A stretch of 64,000 nucleotides of DNA from JBBSBL01 sp046330255 (GTDB lineage: Bacteria; Actinomycetota; Thermoleophilia; Solirubrobacterales; Solirubrobacteraceae): contig JAXLTC010000001.1 of the NCBI GenBank assembly GCA_046330255.1, positions 930,001-994,000 on the forward strand, written 5' to 3'. The first letter of the stretch is position 1. Each line of letters starts with the position of its first letter. Under the pieces are notes generated by a model. The model saw only the letters and a list, made by a program, of their open reading frames with translations. It did no database searches and was not told the origin of the DNA. This document shows positions 44,976 to 52,753 of the stretch, one piece after another. A program made the translations under genes and the position numbers.

Positions 44976-45419
44976 GTGAGCGGCATCCGCGCCTCGATCG
45001 ACATCGCGGCCCCGCCGCCGCACGTCTGGGCGCTCCTGATGGACCCGTCGAGACTCGGAGAATGGGTCACGATCCATCATGCGCTTCGGGAGGCGCCGAA
45101 CGGCGAGCTCGGGCTCGGGTCGCACCTCACCCAGACGCTGCGGCTACGCGGCGCGAACTTCACCGTTCGCTGGAAGGTGGTCGAGTTCGACGCGCCCAGC
45201 CGAGCCGTATGGGAAGGTCGCGGGCCTGCACGCTCCCGCGCGCGCATCACCTACGAGCTGTGGCCGACCGAGCACGGGACCCGCTTCGACTATGTGAACG
45301 AGTTCCACCCTCCCGGCGGCCCGCTCGGCGCCGTCGCCGGCCGGGTGCTGGTCGGTGGCATCACCCGACACGAGGCGAATGCCTCACTCCGCCGACTGGC
45401 CGCGCTGGCCGAGACTTGA
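44976..45419 (+). CDS. SRPBCC (START/Bet v1-like) family protein
   Basis: 147 residues from GTG 44976. The SRPBCC opening IRASIDIAAPPPHVWALLMDPSRLGEWV is typical, followed by the beta sheet (GSHLTQTLRLRGANFTVRWKVVEFD, SRARITYELWPTEHGTRFDYV) and a long C-terminal helix. These helix-grip proteins bind hydrophobic ligands or act as polyketide or quinone cyclases. Pairing with an NAD(P)-binding protein suggests a joint role in modifying a lipid or polyketide, but no pathway is shown. Confidence 0.85.
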   Translation: MSGIRASIDIAAPPPHVWALLMDPSRLGEWVTIHHALREAPNGELGLGSHLTQTLRLRGANFTVRWKVVEFDAPSRAVWEGRGPARSRARITYELWPTEHGTRFDYVNEFHPPGGPLGAVAGRVLVGGITRHEANASLRRLAALAET

Positions 45420-45426
45420 CAGTCAA
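45416..45426. promoter_or_regulatory. Palindrome TTGACAGTCAA upstream of the wHTH gene
   Basis: Perfect 5-bp arms around a single A. It overlaps the stop of the SRPBCC gene and lies 37 bp upstream of the TACGGT box at 45464. TTGACA is a perfect -35 hexamer, but its distance to that box is too long, so an operator is as likely as a promoter element. Confidence 0.35.
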
Positions 45427-45463
45427 AGCAGCAGTCGGACCGTACGTCACGCGCAGATGCTGT

Positions 45464-45469
45464 TACGGT
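45464..45469 (+). promoter_or_regulatory. -10-like box for the wHTH gene
   Basis: TACGGT, 31 bases before the ATG at 45501. A GGAAGGA Shine-Dalgarno sequence is in the leader. Confidence 0.4.
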
Positions 45470-45500
45470 GACTGTTCACGAACCGAACGGAAGGAAGCGC

Positions 45501-45863
45501 ATGGCGGATTTTCTCGACCAGAAGCTCAAGGAGATCGACGACCGGCTCGAGGAGCTTCGCCCGCTCGTGGACGAGCAGCGGCGCCTCGAGGCCGCGCGGG
45601 CTGCGCTCGCCGGCGTCGGCGGCACTCGCAAGGGCACGGGCACCCGCCGCCGCGGTCGCGGCGCCACGACGCGCCGCCGGCGCCGGGGGGGCGCGACCCG
45701 CGCCAACCAGGCGCTCGAGCTGGTGCGCGCGCGCCCGGGCATCACGATCCCGGAGCTCGCCGACGCGATGAAGATCAAGCCCAACTACCTGTACCGGATC
45801 CTGCCGTCGCTGAAGGCCGAGGGCCTGGTGCGCAAGGAGGGCAAGGGCTGGCACCCGGCCTGA
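45501..45863 (+). CDS. Small winged-helix protein with coiled-coil N-terminus
   Basis: 120 residues from ATG 45501 with a good Shine-Dalgarno sequence. Three parts are visible. Residues 1-37 are an amphipathic coiled coil (LDQKLKEIDDRLEELRPLVD). Residues 40-68 are a highly basic Arg/Gly/Thr linker (TRRRGRGATTRRRRRGG). Residues 68-120 are a MarR/IclR-like winged helix (ANQALELVRARPGITIPELA, YLYRILPSLKAEGLVRKEGK). The linker resembles histone-like or nucleoid-protein tails. It may bind DNA broadly as a dimer. No family name is assigned. Confidence 0.75.
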   Translation: MADFLDQKLKEIDDRLEELRPLVDEQRRLEAARAALAGVGGTRKGTGTRRRGRGATTRRRRRGGATRANQALELVRARPGITIPELADAMKIKPNYLYRILPSLKAEGLVRKEGKGWHPA

Positions 45864-45891
45864 GGCCATCGGGCGGCCGGACAGCGGCAAC

Positions 45892-45906
45892 CACTTCTGG
45901 GAAGTG
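45892..45906 (+). terminator. Short hairpin after the wHTH gene
   Basis: CACTTC-TGG-GAAGTG, 28 bp after the stop. It is short and lacks a T-tract; called terminator by position only. Confidence 0.35.
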
Positions 45907-45991
45907 AGCGGACGGGGCGCCCAGCCACGTCCGTTCCTGCCTCCGGGTCGCAGGGCGACCGCTTCTCAGGATCGGTCCTCGGGCGCCGCCG

Positions 45992-46990
45992 CTAGGACGG
46001 AATCAGCCCCAGCCCGCGAACGGCGTCGCGCTCCTCGCCGAGCTCGGCGACGCTGGCGTCGATCCGCGCACGCGAGAACTCGCTGATCTCGAGTCCTTCG
46101 ACGACCTTCCAGCCGCCGCCGTCGCTCGTCACCGGGAAGCTCGAGATGACTCCCTCCGCCACGCCGTAGGCGCCCCTGGAGGGGATCGCGGCCGAGACCC
46201 AGTCGCCCGCGGGCGTGCCCAGGATCCAGTCGTGCACGTGGTCGATCGCCGCGTTGGCGGCGGAGGCCGCGCTGGAGGCTCCGCGCGCCTCGATCACGGC
46301 CGCGCCGCGCTTGGCCACGGTGGGGATGAACTCGGACTCGATCCATGCCTGGTCGCCGACCGCCTCTGCGGCGCTCCGCCCTCTCACGCGCGCGTTGAAC
46401 AGGTCCGGGTACTGGGAGGCGGAGTGGTTGCCCCAGATCGTCATGTGATCGATCTCGTCAACGGCCGCGCCGGTCTTGTGGGCGAGTTGCGCGATCGCGC
46501 GGTTGTGGTCGAGCCGCGTCATCGCGGTGAAGCGGTCGTCCGGTACGTCGGGCGCGTTGTGCATCGCGATCAGCGCGTTGGTGTTCGCCGGGTTGCCCAC
46601 GACCAGGACCCGCACGTCGTCGGCGGCCCGCTCGTTCAGCGCCTCGCCCTGGCCCGTGAAGATCGCCCCGTTGGCCTCGAGCAGGTCGGCTCGCTCCATG
46701 CCCTTGGTCCGCGGGCGCGCGCCGACCAGGACCGCGACGTTCACCCCGTCGAACGCACGCTTGGCATCGTCGGTCCCCTCGATGCCGGCGAGCAGCGGGA
46801 AGGCGCAGTCGTCGAGCTCCATCGCGACACCGTCGAGCGCGCCCACGGCCTGCGGAATCTCCAGCAGGCGCAGCTCGACCGGTTGGTCGGGACCGAGCAT
46901 CTGACCCGAGGCGATGCGGAACAGCAGCGCGTAGCCGATCGCACCTGCGGCTCCGGTGACGGCGACGCGGACTGGGGGCTTGCCGGGCAT
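45992..46990 (-). CDS. mdh: Malate dehydrogenase
   Basis: 332 residues from ATG 46988-46990, with AAGGAGT 9 bases upstream. It interconverts malate and oxaloacetate with NAD. It is the type-2 (cytosolic-like) MDH of Actinobacteria and Thermus: VRVAVTGAAGAIGYALLFRIASG, LLEIPQAVGALDGVAMELDD, GARPRTKGMERADLLEANGAIF (substrate Arg residues), VGNPANTNALIA, MTRLDHNRA (Asp), and IWGNHSASQYPD (catalytic His). Length is normal. It follows icd by 51 bp on the same strand, forming a TCA-cycle pair. Confidence 0.97.
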   Translation of the reverse strand: MPGKPPVRVAVTGAAGAIGYALLFRIASGQMLGPDQPVELRLLEIPQAVGALDGVAMELDDCAFPLLAGIEGTDDAKRAFDGVNVAVLVGARPRTKGMERADLLEANGAIFTGQGEALNERAADDVRVLVVGNPANTNALIAMHNAPDVPDDRFTAMTRLDHNRAIAQLAHKTGAAVDEIDHMTIWGNHSASQYPDLFNARVRGRSAAEAVGDQAWIESEFIPTVAKRGAAVIEARGASSAASAANAAIDHVHDWILGTPAGDWVSAAIPSRGAYGVAEGVISSFPVTSDGGGWKVVEGLEISEFSRARIDASVAELGEERDAVRGLGLIPS

Positions 46991-47041
46991 TTGAGTGTGA
47001 CTCCTTGTCTCTTGTATGGCTATAGCGCCGTCGCGTGTGGC

Positions 47042-48127
47042 TCAGACGCCGTCGCCCAGCCGCTCGATCACGGCGTCGGCGAACTGTGAGGTCCCGACCG
47101 CGGTCGGATCGTCACGCGTGGGCTTGAGGTCATATGTCACCTTCTCTCCCGCGGCGATCACCTCGGCGATCGCCCTCTCCAGCCGATCGCCCGCGGCGTG
47201 CTCGCCGAGGTGATGGAGCATCAGCACTCCCGAGAGCATCAGCGCCGTGGGGTTGACCTTGTTCTGGCCCTTGTACTTGGGGGCCGACCCGTGGGTCGCC
47301 TCGAACATCGCGGCCTGCGTCCCGATGTTCGCGCCCGGCGCGAGCCCCAGCCCGCCGATCATCCCGGCGCCGAGGTCGGAGACGATGTCTCCGTAGAGGT
47401 TCGGCAGCACGATCACGTCGTACTCCTCGGGGCGGGAGACGAGCTGGTTGCAGAGGTTGTCGATGATGCGGTCCTCGAACTCGATGTCGGGATGACGCTC
47501 GGCCACCCTGCGCGCCACCTCGAGGAAGAGCCCGTCGGAGAACTTCATGATGTTGGCCTTGTGCGCCGCGGTCACCTTCCCGCGGCCGTTCTCCTCCGCG
47601 TAGCGAAATGCGGCCTCGACGATCCGCTCGCTGCCGAACACCGAGATCGGCTTGATCGAGATGCCGGAGTCCTCGCGCACGTCCGCGCCGAGATCCGCCA
47701 GGAACTCGCGCAGCCTGGCGGCCTCCTCGCCGCCCTGCTCGAACTCGATCCCGGCGTAGAGGTCCTCGGTGTTCTCGCGCACGATCACGAAGTCCGTCTC
47801 CGGGAACCGGGTCCGCACGCCCGCATAGGACTTGCAGGGGCGGATGCAGGCGTACAGGTCGAGCTCCTTGCGCAGCAGCACGTTGACCGAGCGGAACCCC
47901 GATCCCACCGGCGTGGTCGTCGGCCCCTTGATGCCCACCCCCGTACGCCGGACGGAGTCGAGCGTGCGGTCCGGGAACGGCGTCCCCTCGGCGGCGTAGA
48001 CGTCCTCGCCGGCCGGGTGCTCGTCCCAGTTCAACGCGACTCCGGTCGCCTCGAGCACGCGGCGGGTGGCCTCGACGAGCTCGGGCCCGGTGCCGTCTCC
48101 GGGGATCAGGGTGACTTCGTGGGACAT
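47042..48127 (-). CDS. Isocitrate dehydrogenase, NAD-type (isocitrate/isopropylmalate dehydrogenase family)
   Basis: 361 residues from ATG 48125-48127. It carries the family features LIPGDGTGPELVEAT, KGPTTTPVGSGFRSVNVLLRKELDL, IRPCKSYAGVRTRF, VIVRENTEDLYAGIEF, KPISVFGSERIVEAAFRYA, VTAAHKANIMKFSDGLF and VLPNLYGDIVSDLGAG. The SGFRSVNV...IRPCK block fits NAD-dependent isocitrate dehydrogenases more than LeuB. The neighbouring mdh and sdh genes support a TCA role. LeuB or homoisocitrate activity cannot be wholly excluded. Confidence 0.9.
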   Translation of the reverse strand: MSHEVTLIPGDGTGPELVEATRRVLEATGVALNWDEHPAGEDVYAAEGTPFPDRTLDSVRRTGVGIKGPTTTPVGSGFRSVNVLLRKELDLYACIRPCKSYAGVRTRFPETDFVIVRENTEDLYAGIEFEQGGEEAARLREFLADLGADVREDSGISIKPISVFGSERIVEAAFRYAEENGRGKVTAAHKANIMKFSDGLFLEVARRVAERHPDIEFEDRIIDNLCNQLVSRPEEYDVIVLPNLYGDIVSDLGAGMIGGLGLAPGANIGTQAAMFEATHGSAPKYKGQNKVNPTALMLSGVLMLHHLGEHAAGDRLERAIAEVIAAGEKVTYDLKPTRDDPTAVGTSQFADAVIERLGDGV

Positions 48128-48247
48128 CGGCGGTGGCGGCTCCGTGATCGTCGGTGGATGCCCGCCGGCCGGCGGGCCGCGCGGATGCTAGATGAGCGAT
48201 CCGGCGGCCGCTCGTGCGCCGGGCCCGGCGCCTGCGACAATCCTCCC

Positions 48248-49918
48248 ATGGCCGCCACCGAGCAGCGCAGCGCCGCGACGGACCCGCGGCTGCGAGCGCC
48301 GAACCAACCTCCCCCGTTCGGGGACCTGAACCTGTTCGAGACCAACAGGCCGCTGGCCGAGGCGCTGGAGAGCCAGGGCGCCGGCTGGGCGGCCGAGCGG
48401 GCCCGTGCGGTCGGGGAGATCGCGGGGCGCGCCTCGACGCTCGAGGCGGGGCGCCTCGCGAACGAGAACCTGCCCGTGCTGCGCGCGTTCGACCGCTACG
48501 GCAACCGCATCGACGAGGTCGAGTTCCACCCGGCGTGGCACGAGATGCTCGGCATCGCGACGACGCACGGCCTGCACGCCCTGCCCTGGGCAGAGCCGCA
48601 GCCCGGCGCGCATGCGGCTCGCGCCGCGATGTTCATGACGCTCTCGCAGGCCGAGGGCGGGCACGGCTGCCCGATCTCGATGACCCACGCGATCGTGCCC
48701 GCCATGCGCGTGCAGCCCGAGGTGGCGGCGGAGTGGGAGCCGCTGATCACGGCCTACGCGTACGACGGCTCCAACCGCCCCGCCGGCGAGAAGCCGGGGG
48801 CTCTCGCCGGGATGGCGATGACCGAGAAGCAGGGCGGCTCGGACGTGCGCGCCAACCTCACGACCGCCACGCCGCTGAACGGCGGCGGCGCCGGCGCCGA
48901 GTACCGGCTGGACGGGCACAAGTGGTTCTGCTCGGCGCCGATGTGCGACGTGTTCCTCACGCTCGCGCAGGCCGACGGCGGCCTCTCCTGCTTCGCGGTC
49001 CCGCGCTGGACGCCCGACGGGGAGCGCAACGGGATCCGCCTGCTGCGGCTCAAGGACAAGCTCGGCAACCACTCCAACGCCTCGAGCGAGATCGAGTACG
49101 AGGCCGCGTGGTCGCGGATGGTCGGCGAGCCCGGCCGCGGCGTGGCGACGATCATCGAGATGGTCGGCCACACGCGCCTCGACTGCACGATCGGCGCCGC
49201 CGCCGGCATGCGGATCGCGGTCGCGCAGGCGATCCACCACGCCTCCCACCGCGCCGCCTTCGGGCGGACGCTGATCGACCAGCCGCTGATGCGCAACGTG
49301 CTCGCGGACCTCGCGATCGAGTCGGAGGCCGCCACGCTCCTCGCGATGCGCCTCGCGCGCGCCTACGACGAGGCCCCGGCCGACCCCGAGCAGGAGCTGT
49401 TCAAGCGCCTCGCGACCCCGGTAGCGAAGTACTGGACGACCAAGCGCTGCCCGCCGCACGCCGCGGAGGCGATCGAGGTCCTCGGCGGTAACGGCTACGT
49501 GGAGGACTCGGCGATGCCGCGGCTCTACCGCGAGGCGCCGGTGAACGCGATCTGGGAGGGATCGGGGAACGTGATCGCGCTCGACGTGCTGCGTGCGCTG
49601 TCCCGCTCGCCGGAGACGCTCGAGGCCTTCTTCGCCGAGGTCGACTCGGCGCGCGGGGCCGAGCCGCGCCTGGACGCGCACGTCGCCGCGCTGCGGACCG
49701 CGCTCGCGGACATCGACGCGGTGGAGCCCCGGGCCCGGCGCGTGGTGGAGCTGATGGCGCTCGCGCTCCAGGGATCGCTCGTGGTGCGGCACAGCCCGCC
49801 GGCGGTCGCCGACGCGTTCTGCGCGGCACGCCTCGGCGGCGACGCCGGACTCCTGTTCGGGACGCTCCCGGCGACGACGGACTTCGAGGCGATCGTCGCG
49901 CGCCACGCTCCGGTCTGA
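48248..49918 (+). CDS. Acyl-CoA dehydrogenase, AidB-like
   Basis: 556 residues from ATG 48248. The length and the PNQPPPFGDLNLFETNRPLAEAL N-terminus are those of AidB-type rather than classical 380-residue acyl-CoA dehydrogenases. Flavin and active-site regions: GGHGCPISMTHAIVPAM, GMAMTEKQGGSDVRANLTTA, DGHKWFCSAPMCDVFLTLAQ, LKDKLGNHSNASSEIEYEAA, ASHRAAFGRTLIDQPLMRNV, EVLGGNGYVEDSAMPRLYRE, and VNAIWEGSGNVIALDVLRAL with the catalytic-region Glu. E. coli AidB is linked to alkylation resistance and also has isovaleryl-CoA dehydrogenase activity. The role here is uncertain. A GACAAT hexamer 6 bases before the ATG may be its -10. Confidence 0.92.
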   Translation: MAATEQRSAATDPRLRAPNQPPPFGDLNLFETNRPLAEALESQGAGWAAERARAVGEIAGRASTLEAGRLANENLPVLRAFDRYGNRIDEVEFHPAWHEMLGIATTHGLHALPWAEPQPGAHAARAAMFMTLSQAEGGHGCPISMTHAIVPAMRVQPEVAAEWEPLITAYAYDGSNRPAGEKPGALAGMAMTEKQGGSDVRANLTTATPLNGGGAGAEYRLDGHKWFCSAPMCDVFLTLAQADGGLSCFAVPRWTPDGERNGIRLLRLKDKLGNHSNASSEIEYEAAWSRMVGEPGRGVATIIEMVGHTRLDCTIGAAAGMRIAVAQAIHHASHRAAFGRTLIDQPLMRNVLADLAIESEAATLLAMRLARAYDEAPADPEQELFKRLATPVAKYWTTKRCPPHAAEAIEVLGGNGYVEDSAMPRLYREAPVNAIWEGSGNVIALDVLRALSRSPETLEAFFAEVDSARGAEPRLDAHVAALRTALADIDAVEPRARRVVELMALALQGSLVVRHSPPAVADAFCAARLGGDAGLLFGTLPATTDFEAIVARHAPV

Positions 49919-49957
49919 GCGCCACGGCCTTGCGCCGGGGCTCCGCGCCGCTCCGGG

Positions 49958-51457
49958 CTACGACCCCAGGCCGTACAGCGCGCCGTACTTCGCGCGCAGG
50001 TAGCGCAGGTAGGGCGCGCTGTCGAAGCCACGCCCGGTCGCGCGCTCGAGCAGGTCGGCCGGCAGCAGCTTGCGCCCGTGACGGTGGACGTTCTCTCCCA
50101 GCCACTCCCGGACGGGGCCGAACTCCCCGGCGGCGATCGCGGCCTCTACGCCGGGCACCTCGGCCGCCAGCGCCTCCCACAGCTGCGCCGCGATCGCCGA
50201 GCCCAGCAGGTAGGTGGGGAAGTAGCCGATCAGGCCCTCGGACCAGTGCACGTCCTGCAGAACGCCGAGGCGGTCGCTCGGCACCTCGACGCCGAGCAGC
50301 TCGGACATGCCCTCGTTCCATGCGCCCGGCAGGTCCCGGGCCGCGAGCCTCCCTGCGAGCAGGTCGCGCTCGAGGCCGAAGCGGAGCACGATGTGCAGCG
50401 GGTAGGTCGCCTCGTCGGCCTCGACGCGGATGAGCGAGGGCTCGACGCGGTTGGCCGCCCTGTGGAGCGCCGCCGCGCCGCCGCGCCCCGGGAAGGCGCG
50501 CTCCAGGCGCGGCTCGAGCCACTTGCAGAACGGCAGCGAGCGCCCGATCACGTTCTCCCACAGGCGGCTCTGCGACTCGTGGATCCCGAGCGACGCCCCG
50601 CCGCACAGCGGCGTGCGCTCCAGCTCCGGCGCCATGCCGTGCTCGTAGAGGCCGTGGCCGAACTCGTGGATCGTGCTGTAGAGCGCGACGCCGAGGCGAG
50701 CGGGATCGAAGCGCGTCGTCAGGCGGACGTCGCCGGGCGCGATGCCCGAGGCGAACGGGTGGACCGCCGCGTCCAGGCGCCACGCGTCCCGGCTCGCGCC
50801 GAGCTCGGCGATCAGCTCGCCGACGAGCTCGCGCTGGCGCCCCACCGGGAGATCGCCGCGCAGCGGCGAGTCGTCGATGCCGACGCCGCGGGCCGCGATC
50901 TCCGCGATCAGCGGGACCAGCCCGGTGCGGATCTCGCTGAAACGCGCGTCCAGCTCGGCGGCCGTGGTGTCGGGCTCGAAGTCGTCCAGCAGCGCGTCGT
51001 AGGGGTCGTCCCCCTCGAAGCAGGCCGCGTAGGAGCGCGCGAGCTCCAGGTTGCGCTCGAGGTACGGGAGGAACGCCGCAAAGTCGTCCCGCTCGCGGGC
51101 GTCCGCCCATGCCTGGTGCCCGAGCGCCGCCGCGCGGGCGCGCTCGGCCCGCAGCTCGGGAGGCACGCGGACGGCCTTCTCGTGGTCGCGGCGCGCGACG
51201 CGGGTCAGGGCGGCCTGGTCGTCGAGCGGCTCCGCGCCCTCGGAGGAGCTCGCCGCCTCCTCGATCAGCGCCCCGAGCTCGGGGTCCGCGAGCCGCTCGC
51301 CGATCAGGCGCTGCAGGGTCGCGGACTGCTCGGCGCGAGCCCGGCCTCCGGCCCGCGGCATCATCGTCTGCTGGTCCCAGGCCAGCAGCGACGCCGTCCT
51401 CGAGAGGTCCTCTATCTCCGCGAGGCGCGCGCGCAGCGCGCCGGTACCGCCCTCCAT
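49958..51457 (-). CDS. Carboxypeptidase Taq (M32 metallopeptidase)
   Basis: 499 residues from ATG 51455-51457, with a GGAGGAG Shine-Dalgarno sequence. M32 signature residues are complete: LLAWDQQTMMPRAGGRARAEQ at the start, FDPARLGVALYSTIHEFGHGLYEHG with zinc ligands HExGH, GIHESQSRLWENVIGRS with the third ligand Glu, and EADEATYPLHIVLRFGLE, then WNEGMSELLGVEVPSDRLG. The enzyme trims C-terminal residues from peptides in the cytoplasm. Convergent with the acyl-CoA dehydrogenase and divergent from the site-2 protease. Confidence 0.96.
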   Translation of the reverse strand: MEGGTGALRARLAEIEDLSRTASLLAWDQQTMMPRAGGRARAEQSATLQRLIGERLADPELGALIEEAASSSEGAEPLDDQAALTRVARRDHEKAVRVPPELRAERARAAALGHQAWADARERDDFAAFLPYLERNLELARSYAACFEGDDPYDALLDDFEPDTTAAELDARFSEIRTGLVPLIAEIAARGVGIDDSPLRGDLPVGRQRELVGELIAELGASRDAWRLDAAVHPFASGIAPGDVRLTTRFDPARLGVALYSTIHEFGHGLYEHGMAPELERTPLCGGASLGIHESQSRLWENVIGRSLPFCKWLEPRLERAFPGRGGAAALHRAANRVEPSLIRVEADEATYPLHIVLRFGLERDLLAGRLAARDLPGAWNEGMSELLGVEVPSDRLGVLQDVHWSEGLIGYFPTYLLGSAIAAQLWEALAAEVPGVEAAIAAGEFGPVREWLGENVHRHGRKLLPADLLERATGRGFDSAPYLRYLRAKYGALYGLGS

Positions 51458-51523
51458 CGGCTCTCCTCCACTCGGGGACGGCGGGCGTCGTGACGCGGGA
51501 GCCCGCTGTGGCACCATCCTGGC

Positions 51524-52690
51524 ATGCCGGGCCGCGGGGGCACCATCAAGCTGTTCACCCTGTTCGGGATCAGGATCGGGGTGGACCTGAGCTGGTTCCT
51601 GATCCTGTTCCTCGCGATCTTCTGGCTCTCGCAGTCGTTCCGCACGGTGCTCGGCAGCTCCGACACGACCGCCTTCGGCACCGCGGTCGCGACCGCGCTG
51701 CTGTTCTTCGCGTCGCTGGTGATGCACGAGCTCGGCCACGCGTGGGCGGCCCGGCGCGCGGGCATCAGGGTCCCGCAGATCGACCTCTGGCTGCTCGGCG
51801 GCATGGCCCGGATGGAGCGCGACAGCCGCACGCCCGGCGAGGAGTTCAAGATCTCCGCGGCCGGGCCCGCCGTCTCGCTGCTGCTCGCCGCGGGCTGCTT
51901 CGCGCTTGGCGTCGGGCTCGAGGGCTACGGGCGCTTCACCGACGCCGCGACCCTGCGCGCCACCGGCGACGTCACGCCGGTCCAGCTCGCGCTGAGCTTC
52001 CTGGTGACGATGAACCTCGTCATCTTCCTGTTCAACCTGGTGCCCGCGTTCCCGCTGGACGGCGGGCGCATCGCGCGCGCGATCGCGTGGCGCGTCACCG
52101 GGGACCGCGGCCGCGCGACCCGGTTCTCGGGCCGGCTGGGGCAGCTCTTCGCCTGGCTGATGGCGGCCTGGGGCCTGTACGAGGTGCTGCGCGGGGACCT
52201 CGGCGGCCTGTGGTGGCTCCTGCTGGCCTTCTTCGTCGGGCAGGCGGCCCGGGGAGCCGTCGAGCAGACGCGCTTCGCCGAGCAGATCGACGGGGTGACG
52301 GTGGCCGACATCATGGACCAGCATCCCGTCAGCGTTCCCGCCGACCTGCCCGTGATCCGGGCAGAGGACGAGTTCTTCCTGCGCTACCGCTGGTCGTGGT
52401 TCCCGGTCGTCGACGCGCTCGGGCGCTTCGTCGGCCTGGCCCAGGAGGAGCGCGTGCGCGGCGCCGCGAAGGCCGGCGACCAGACCGTCACCGTCGGCGA
52501 CGTGATGGACGCCGAGGCGACCGGGGACTGGCGAGTGGACGTCGAGGCTCCGCTGGAGGCGCTGCTCGGCTCCGAGTCGCTGCGGCGCCACGGCGCGCTG
52601 ATGGCGGTCGACGGCGACGGGGTGCTGCGCGGCGTGGTCAACGTGGACCAGGTCCGGCGCGCGCTGCGCTCCGCCGGCGATCCGGCCTGA
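51524..52690 (+). CDS. Site-2 protease-family membrane metallopeptidase with CBS domains
   Basis: 388 residues from ATG 51524. About six transmembrane helices are visible. The zinc motif HELGH lies in ASLVMHELGHAWAARRAG (near 67-71), and the second catalytic motif NLVPAFPLDGGR near 170 supplies the Asp. The GIRIGVDLSWFLILFLAIFW start and LWLLGGMARMERDSRTPGEE are typical of the SpoIVFB/Rip3-like group. Two CBS domains form the C-terminus (TVADIMDQHPVSVPADLPVI, VGDVMDAEATGDW), suggesting nucleotide control. Such proteases cut membrane-bound regulators; no anti-sigma factor is adjacent. Confidence 0.95.
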   Translation: MPGRGGTIKLFTLFGIRIGVDLSWFLILFLAIFWLSQSFRTVLGSSDTTAFGTAVATALLFFASLVMHELGHAWAARRAGIRVPQIDLWLLGGMARMERDSRTPGEEFKISAAGPAVSLLLAAGCFALGVGLEGYGRFTDAATLRATGDVTPVQLALSFLVTMNLVIFLFNLVPAFPLDGGRIARAIAWRVTGDRGRATRFSGRLGQLFAWLMAAWGLYEVLRGDLGGLWWLLLAFFVGQAARGAVEQTRFAEQIDGVTVADIMDQHPVSVPADLPVIRAEDEFFLRYRWSWFPVVDALGRFVGLAQEERVRGAAKAGDQTVTVGDVMDAEATGDWRVDVEAPLEALLGSESLRRHGALMAVDGDGVLRGVVNVDQVRRALRSAGDPA

Positions 52691-52740
52691 CCCGCCGCCC
52701 CGCCGCTCCGGCCGGGCGACCTCCCCGTGGCGCTCAGGGG

Positions 52741-52746
52741 TAGGAT
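52741..52746 (+). promoter_or_regulatory. -10-like box for the sdhABE operon
   Basis: TAGGAT, 7 bases between the box and the sdhA ATG at 52754. It supports this start over an in-frame GTG at 52727 that would lie upstream of the box. Confidence 0.5.
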
Positions 52747-52753
52747 CGAATCC

